Below are positions 57,777 through 64,000 of a stretch of 64,000 nucleotides of DNA, in pieces (within the stretch, counting starts at the first letter, position 1; every line of letters starts with the position of its first letter). The notes under the pieces are model-generated. The model had not been told where the DNA came from, made no database searches, and worked only from the letters and a program-made list of their open reading frames with translations. This DNA comes from Sordaria brevicollis (Eukaryota > Ascomycota > Sordariomycetes > Sordariales > Sordariaceae). The position numbers were made by a program, and so were the translations under genes. The stretch is taken from assembly GCA_033439795.1 (NCBI GenBank), contig JAUTDP010000008.1, positions 1,798,001 through 1,862,000 on the forward strand. The letters are read 5' to 3'.

Positions 57777-58937
57777 ATGTGCATCCATCAAATAACCCGC
57801 CTCCTCTGTCCCAGCTGCCTAGGTCTAACCAGCCCCAGTAGTCGCTATATACAAGTAGGTAGCACCCTCGTTACCCACGCCTACCCTGATCCGCATGCCC
57901 AGACCCCCAGTACAGGTACAGGTACAGGTACAGGTACAGGTACAGGTACAGCTACCCCCGGTACAGGTACCCAAACCATCAACCGCACCCTAACCTCCGA
58001 ACTTAAATGCTTCCCCGCCACCGCCGTCGAAGCCGCCATCCGCGCCGAATGCGCAACAGCCACAACCCAACAATACCCGTACGCGGAATATAAACAGTAT
58101 CCGAGGCCGTATTGTCCGTGTGGTGAGGGGACGCCGTTGGGCGGGTGGACGACGGAGGAGGTGATGGTGGTTGGGGAGGATGAGTGTTTGGGGTGTAGGA
58201 TGGCTAGAGCTAGAGTGGGGGAGGAGGAGAGTAAGGAGGATAGGAGGAGGGAGGAGACGGAGAGGGAGGGAAAGGGGGAGGGAAAGGGCCGGGGGAGAGA
58301 GGGGAGCAGGAGGAGGGGGCAGGGAAGGGGGGAGGAGAGGAGGGAGAAGGATAGAGGTCAGGAGAAGGATAGGGGACAGGAGCGGGTGGGCCAGTGGTTG
58401 CGAGGGCAGGTGGAGGAGCAGCAGCAGGGACAGCAGGGGGGACAGCAGCAGGAGAAGGGGAAGAAGAATGAAAAGGGCCCCGGCTTGATGCAATGGGAGA
58501 AGGGTGGTCAAGGTATAGGCCAGTGGGAGAGGAGGGTGCTTCAAAATCAGAGGCAAGGTCAACAGATGGAAGGCCAGATGGATAATGATGATGATGTGGT
58601 TATGGGAAGGGTTGTTGGAGGAGGTGGAGGTAGAGGGTCTGAACTTCCTAAGGGAAAGGAGGATGGGAAGGGCGACGGGGAGAGGAAGGAGAAAGGGAAG
58701 GGGAAGGAGAATGAGAAGGGAAAGGGGAAGGGGAAGGAGAAGGCGAAGGGAAAAGAAAACGGAAAGAAGAAGGGAAAGGAGAACAAGGACCCAAAAGATG
58801 CTACTGAAGACAGCAGCAGCAGTTTATCATCCATCGGATCATCGATCGAAATGTTGGATGGAGAGCCAGAAGGTTGGAAAGAGAAGGAAAAGGGGAGTAG
58901 CTCGAGGGGGATATTGGGAAGAAGAGGACTGTTGTAA
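57777..58937 (+). CDS. Hypothetical low-complexity protein with Cys-containing N-terminus
   Basis: Single exon, 386 aa, ATG at 57777. The N-terminal 140 residues contain scattered Cys motifs (MCIHQITRLLCPSC, PYCPCGEGTP, DECLGCRMARARVG) that could bind zinc. They are interrupted by a Thr-Gly run encoded by a TACAGG microsatellite. Residues about 145-340 are a Lys/Glu/Gly/Arg/Gln low-complexity region on purine-rich DNA, and the end carries Ser-rich DSSSSLSSIGSSIEMLDGEP. No known domain is visible. Fungal genomes carry many such short Cys-motif proteins of unknown role. The purine-rich bias makes the frame less certain towards the 3' end, but the stretch is long and the N-terminal half looks coding. 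Confidence 0.6.
   Translation: MCIHQITRLLCPSCLGLTSPSSRYIQVGSTLVTHAYPDPHAQTPSTGTGTGTGTGTGTATPGTGTQTINRTLTSELKCFPATAVEAAIRAECATATTQQYPYAEYKQYPRPYCPCGEGTPLGGWTTEEVMVVGEDECLGCRMARARVGEEESKEDRRREETEREGKGEGKGRGREGSRRRGQGRGEERREKDRGQEKDRGQERVGQWLRGQVEEQQQGQQGGQQQEKGKKNEKGPGLMQWEKGGQGIGQWERRVLQNQRQGQQMEGQMDNDDDVVMGRVVGGGGGRGSELPKGKEDGKGDGERKEKGKGKENEKGKGKGKEKAKGKENGKKKGKENKDPKDATEDSSSSLSSIGSSIEMLDGEPEGWKEKEKGSSSRGILGRRGLL
57911..57950 (+). repeat. (TACAGG)n microsatellite, coding
   Basis: About 6.7 tandem copies of a hexamer lie inside the hypothetical gene. They encode a Thr-Gly dipeptide run. A related GGTACAGGTACC follows at 57960-57971. Length variation would stay in frame. Confidence 0.9.
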
Positions 58938-59494
58938 AGATGGAGATGGATTGGTAGCGGTTTGGAGAGGACTGAATTGGGTTGATGGCGATGGGGTGTG
59001 TAATGAATGAGGTTGTTTGTCTTGCTATTTTGTCTATAACCAAATTTGATTGCTGATGGGCAAGTGCAAAATCGAATTTGACAACAGGACTGTGATTTTA
59101 CAATTCGATGCTGGTTTATTTCTTAACTTGGTACCTATTCGGAGCTATCCCAAAGGTTATAAAGATGGGATAAAATGGAGATATATGGTAAGGGCTTCAG
59201 TTGATCCAAAATCACCTATTTAATTTGCCGAATAGGATTTACAAGGCCCGATTATGCTTCAATACTAGAAGGAAATACAATGGTAAGAAATGAAAAAGGC
59301 TGTTGAAGTTGACCCGAGATCTTAAGCTAACAAACAAACCAATACTGGATTGTAGTTGTCAATAATGTTCTACGTGACTCTGCTCATGTACACTACGATA
59401 TGAACCACTCTAGTAACGTTTGATCAGCTCTAATTCACAAATAACAAACTAGCCACAGCCTAATCTCCTCCATCCTTTACATATAGATGACACA
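58938..59494. other. Convergent intergenic region
   Basis: This 557 bp is AT-rich, between the hypothetical gene and RAD3 3' ends; presumed terminators and UTRs only. Confidence 0.45.
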
Positions 59495-62158
59495 TTAAGC
59501 AACCCTCGCATCAAGCGCCATCATCTCCGCCTCATCATCCTCATCCATCTCATAATCACTAACCCTATCCCTCTCCTCCTGCAGTCTCCTCCTCTCTTCT
59601 TCCTCCCTCCTCTTGCGTTCCTGCTCCTCTTCCTCCCTCGCCGTCCTCAACTCCACAATCAGATCCTCCGCCATCTTCTCCTGATGCCGCTTAAGATCCT
59701 TCATACCCCAAATACTCACACCCTCCTGATCCTTAGCGCTGAAAGGCTGCGCCATCTGCTTCAAGAAAGCCCTCGCATTGCCCACCGCCATATCTGTGCT
59801 CAAGTTCGTGTTGGCATCCAAAAGGGCTTGGTTAATCCACTTGGGCAGCTGCGCGCGCTTCTTCATGAACCGTCTGTCGGCCAGAACCATGACTCCGTAG
59901 TCATCTTTGCCGCGCAGGACGCGGCCGAGACACTGCGCGGCGTGGCGCATGGCGTCGAAAGACAAGAAGTCGTTTTCGCGGATACGGTAGGTTTCTCTCA
60001 AAAACTCCAGACGGGCTTTCAGGATACGTGATTCGGTGTACTGAAAGGGAACACCGATGCACAGCACCGTGCGGCCGTACTGGTGGTCGAAATCGATACC
60101 CTCCGATACTTTACCGCGGGCGACGCAGAGCAAGACGGCGCCGCGGCCGTTGCAGCACGCTGTGCGGTAGGTCTCAAGCGCGAGTGAAGTTTCTTGGGCG
60201 TCGGGCGTCTCGACCAGGATGAGCTTGTGCTTCCACACTTCGTCTAGGATGCCCATGCCTTGCCACATGGAGATGATGGATTCCATGTACAGGTAGGAAG
60301 GGAAGAAGACGACCATGCCGTCGGGGGTCATGCGGGCGAATTCAGTCAAAAGATTGCCGTAGTTGCGCACGACCGAGGGCTCGTTGCGGACTTGGAAGGA
60401 GGTCGAGATGGAGGCTTGGTCGGAGCCGCGGGTGACGATCATGGGTAGGAAAGAGCGCCGGGCGAGCGTCATGGAGTAGGATTCTTGTACGACGGTGTTG
60501 AAGTTGAGCATCTTTGGGTACATCTCAAGGGGGGAAATGGTTCCTGAGGTAATAATCACCGAGCTGAAGCGGTCGAAGACGGGCTTGATGGCAATGGCGG
60601 CGTCGAGGCAGGTAAAGTGCAAAACCGGGTTGGGCGTCTTGGCTGTATCGGATTCGTAGGGCTCGAGAATGAGGAGGAACCCCTTCTCGTAGGTGGCGAC
60701 GAGGGTCGCGAATGTGGCTACTTCCTGGAGGGGGCGGTAGTCTTCGATATTGGTAAGCTCGAGGGTTCGGACTAGGGATGTTAGACGCTCGGCGCAGAAC
60801 CGCAGTGGTTTCTTCTCGATGAAGGTGTATTCCTTCAGATGGGCGAGGAATGATGGTGGTGTTTCGGAAATGACCTGGCGGACCTTCATACGGGTCTTGA
60901 GGTATTCGATGAATCGTCGGAGGAAGGCAACGAAGTGTTCGGCTCGCCTGATGTTACCAGGAACAGCCTCCTTGAGCAGATCGTCGGGTAGTGTTGGGTT
61001 GGCCATGAAAGCGTCTTCCTGTCGTCCTTCGTCTAGACCCTTGAGACCTTCGACTAGCTTTTCATACTCGGATTGGAGCTTCTCTTGATCGGAGTCTTTC
61101 ATCTCGGCGATCTTGGCCTCCAAGTTCTGAGCGCCCCTCGTCGCTCTCATCAATGAGTCTTGGGTGATGTCGGTACTTAGAGATTCGATACAGACGTTGT
61201 CAATGTTGTGAGCTTCGTCAAAGACGACAATGCAGTCCTTGGATAGGTCCTTGGATACGCGCTCGGCGATCTTGGGGTCTAAGAGATAATGGTAGGAGTA
61301 AATGATGACGTTGCAGTATTGCATCTGGACAAGCTGTCAGTATAGTACAATCCATGATACTGGGTGTCCATGACCTACCATTCGCCTGGCAGTAAAGTAA
61401 GGACACTGCTTCTTCTCCTCGCCATACCTCAACAGACCATCAAGCGTCCAAATTCCATTGGGGATCAGATTGTGCGGTTCGAGAAGGTCGAGGTTGTCAT
61501 GGTAGACGCACGTCTCCACGTTCTCGCCCTTTTCTCTCTTCTCCTTGACGAAGCCAGCCGTCAAGCTGCGACACCTCGCGTCGACAATGGTACCACTTTT
61601 CTCCCGCTTGACCGAAGGATGCAGACACAGATTCTTTCGACTTGTCAGACCGAGACCTCGAAACTCTTCTTCGTGCCCTAGACGCTCGGCTCGGAACTTC
61701 ATGAGGGCTCGCAACTCGACTAGGGCCTTTTCGATTTCGGACATTGTTCGGGAGCAGTATATCAACTTTCGGTGCTCTGGGTAGTATTGCTGGTAGGCGA
61801 CAATGAGTGATAGGAGAGTGACGGTCTTGCCGGTGCCCGAAGGCATTTCCAGGACGCAGTTCCCGCCTGCATCGAGGGTTTCTGGTGGCGTGGTTAGTGA
61901 GGGTGTGATGAGTGTACGATGTTTGCCAAATGCTCACTTTTGAGATCCACCATGTACGCATATTGTTCTATGACCAGTTTGTCAGTATTTCTAATTGCTT
62001 GTTGTTGATGTAGGCTCACATACCTGGATATATTCTTGGGTAAGGAAACAGAACTGGTAGGTCGCTATGTTACACCCATGTCAGTCAAGCCGGGTTTCCA
62101 TGCAAGAAAAAAAAACGTGTCGTCCTGGATTTCTGTCTTACTCGATGTTGAACTCCAT
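59495..62158 (-). CDS. rad3: TFIIH/NER DNA helicase Rad3 (XPD/ERCC2)
   Basis: Five exons, 62158-62142, 62064-62024, 61967-61938, 61881-61379 and 61324-59495, encode 806 aa. The first three exons are only 17, 41 and 30 nt. The join gives DDLPVLFPYPRIYPEQYAYM at the N-terminus, as in Rad3. Walker A is MPSGTGKTVTLLSL. Four Cys for the 4Fe-4S cluster sit in NLCLHP, DARCRS, ETCVYH and QCPYFTARRM. The DEAH box is VVFDEAHNIDNVC. Motif VI region is AAQCLGRVLRGKDDYGVMV. Rad3/XPD is the 5'-3' helicase of TFIIH, opening damaged DNA in nucleotide excision repair and bridging to the CAK kinase in transcription. The acidic, charged C-terminus is longer than in yeast (778 aa). The small exons were joined by reading phase and family fit. 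Confidence 0.96.
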
Positions 62159-64000
62159 GGCGGCGGTCAAGTATCACGGCCTTGGACGGAAATATCAAGT
62201 GAAGGGATTAAAATGCCTGCGGGGCCAGCGGTGTTGACACAGACGGTTTTGTGTCAAATATGTTGCACAAAAAATAATCGACGGGGTTGTCCGGAAATTT
62301 TGCTAGAGGGCTGATATGCAATGAACAGGTTTGATGTTCTATCCCGTTGCTTGCGATGTGAATGGAAGTCGTGTGAATTCGAGATCAACCTTGAGGTTGA
62401 TGTACAGCGAACCGTGTACACGCTGGAGCTTCTATCTTGTGTCTTGGCGCGGACAGTTGTTCGTCCGTTCTTCGATTTTCAATGGCCTCCCTTGTCTATG
62501 CGATCTTCCTCTACCGCGTCTTCTATTATTATCGCGGTCTCGTATCGCGATGGTTTTGATTTATAAATCTCAAAAAGTCGCGAAAGCACGTGCCAAGGTT
62601 GCCTGGCGGTGGCCTGTGGCGATCAAGCTTCCGAATGTTCAGTGGATGGATTGATCAATGATGTGCTGTTTCTGGGCGGCATCCGGACGGATCTGGTCAA
62701 GGTCAGGCACGGTGAGTTCGCCGGGCCGGCAAGCTCACCTCGCTGGCCACTGTCATTTGCCTGCCGGGTTGACCAGCTGCCAAGGTGCACAGTCATTTTC
62801 GGAGCTTGGGGGCACTGTGGTCGTCACCACCACAGCAACATCACCACTTCACACGACTTTGGTATTCACTTCCAACTTCACAAGCAACAACTAAGTCATG
62901 GAGTAAACCTTCGAAGGTCTTGAATGGAATGCCACAACCCCAAAGCAACTAGGTAGCTGTAAAAGCCCAACCTCAGTTCTTCGAATGGACACTCACAACC
63001 TTTTCCCGCCCAGCACTTCGTGCAATTCCGCGGTCGACCCTTCCAATAAAGGCTCTCTCTCGCGGATGCGATGGGTCCAATCAAGTTAAGCTATTGGAGT
63101 CGGAAGCTTATGAATGTGTACTTATCATGTCATTGTTGATACGTCGCGCCTTTTATTCGATGTTGTAATTTCGACGAGTGTCTATCCATGGGCTTTGTCC
63201 TTCGCTTGTTGGCTTGAGACTAGTATGCGTTCGGGTTATTCACGATGCCGAAAAGGAATAGCTCGAGTTCCTCCCAGGGACTTGCATGTACAGAGAGTGA
63301 GATCCAAGAGACTACAGGTAGGTTTTGAACGAACCAATAGGAACCATCTACCACTTGTTCCTGAAAGTGGCACTCCCTTCCGCTCTTCCATCGATCGACA
63401 AAACAGGACCAAAAGCTGCCTAGGACGTCTTGAAAGCCACCAGAGGCACAAGAGTGACTGATTTGTTGGCACCTCATCTATCTCATACGGCCGGAATCAA
63501 CCAACCTGGGGGCCAGAGCACTTAAGGGGCTTCTCTCACTTTTGATGTGATTCGGTCGAGAAGTGCTACTCGACCGGTTGATACACCATCAGTCTGGATA
63601 GATGCGCGGAACATCACACCTCCCGCCCTTCACATCCGGCGTTTGTCTCCATTAACCGCCGGTCCGTTGGCGCAAAGTTCCAACCGAAGTTCCAATCCAA
63701 GACGATGCTCCGAAGGATTCAAGCCGCCAGGCTCTTGGCCATCTTCCCCGCGCGAGCGATTCTTCTTCCTTCATTCGTCCAGTAACTCTCCCGGAAACCC
63801 TGGAAGAGGGTGGTGTGGGTCAAGATACGTGTAGACTGGCGCGCCCGTTGAATCTAGATCGAACAGGGCGAGGCCGGGGCGGCGGAAGATGGTTGGGGGT
63901 TGACGTAGGGCGGAGGATTGAACCGACTCCGCCTCGTACTTACGTCAAGCTCCTCCGTTTAGATTAGTCTCGTCGGCAGAAATACTTGGGAGAGGTAGTC
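62159..64000. promoter_or_regulatory. RAD3 promoter region and right window edge
   Basis: This 1.84 kb shows no convincing gene. A GTAAGT donor on the minus strand near 63945 could belong to a 5' UTR intron of a leftward transcript entering from the right, but no coding frame supports it. Confidence 0.35.

Noticed and set aside
57990..58834. Minus-strand Leu/Pro/Ser and Phe/Pro-rich frames
   Set aside because: Complement of the purine-rich low-complexity hypothetical gene; composition artefact.

Overview
The window is nuclear DNA of a filamentous ascomycete, most likely Neurospora or a close Sordariales relative. The evidence is short 40-250 bp introns with GTRNGT-type donors, CTAAC/CTGAC branch sites and YAG acceptors, C/G-rich third codon positions, and large gene-poor stretches. 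Typical ascomycete housekeeping proteins (Mob1, OSCP, Lsm1, Lsm2, Prp43, PRMT5/Skb1, Rtp1, Rad3/XPD) are encoded singly on both strands. I see no tRNA, dispersed 5S rRNA or CRISPR. Most genes here are spliced; exon junctions below were worked out by hand from splice signals, reading phase and family similarity.

Layout, left half. Positions 1-5243 (minus) are one uninterrupted reading frame of more than 1,747 codons that runs off the left edge: an AT-hook, Glu-rich, FG-containing protein. Next come an AsaB/CmcJ-type oxygenase-like gene (6408, +), an Sds3-like histone-deacetylase subunit (8110-9891, -), LSM1 (10877, +), a decayed six-hairpin-glycosidase-like gene (12007-13331, -), MOB1 (14465, +), ATP synthase OSCP (16155, +), a single-pass membrane protein (19347-20803, -), a membrane-anchored histidine-phosphatase-like protein (23224, +) and a cytosolic-type carnitine acetyltransferase (30145, +) behind a 5 kb gene-free region.

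Right half. PRP43 (33856-36245, -) is divergent from PRMT5 (37199, +). LSM2 (40535, -) and RTP1 (41787-44819, -) follow. A 6 kb gene-poor stretch precedes a small Cys-rich gene (50830-51311, -). A roughly 370 bp element with perfect 38 bp terminal inverted repeats lies at 53.2-53.5 kb. Then come a second AT-hook protein (55072, +), a low-complexity hypothetical protein (57777, +) and RAD3/XPD (59495-62158, -).

The genes form no single pathway. Several concern RNA (Lsm1, Lsm2, Prp43), chromatin or transcription (Sds3, two AT-hook proteins, PRMT5, Rad3, Rtp1) and acetyl-CoA or energy metabolism (carnitine acetyltransferase, OSCP).

Most interesting observations: (i) the PRP43 frame stays open for 119 codons after its UAG stop, which could be stop-loss A-to-I editing, readthrough or alternative splicing; (ii) the inverted-repeat element with a possible 9 bp target duplication; (iii) the small Cys-rich gene has two competing coding-like C-termini related by a 50 nt optional intron; (iv) the very long AT-hook/FG protein at the left edge.
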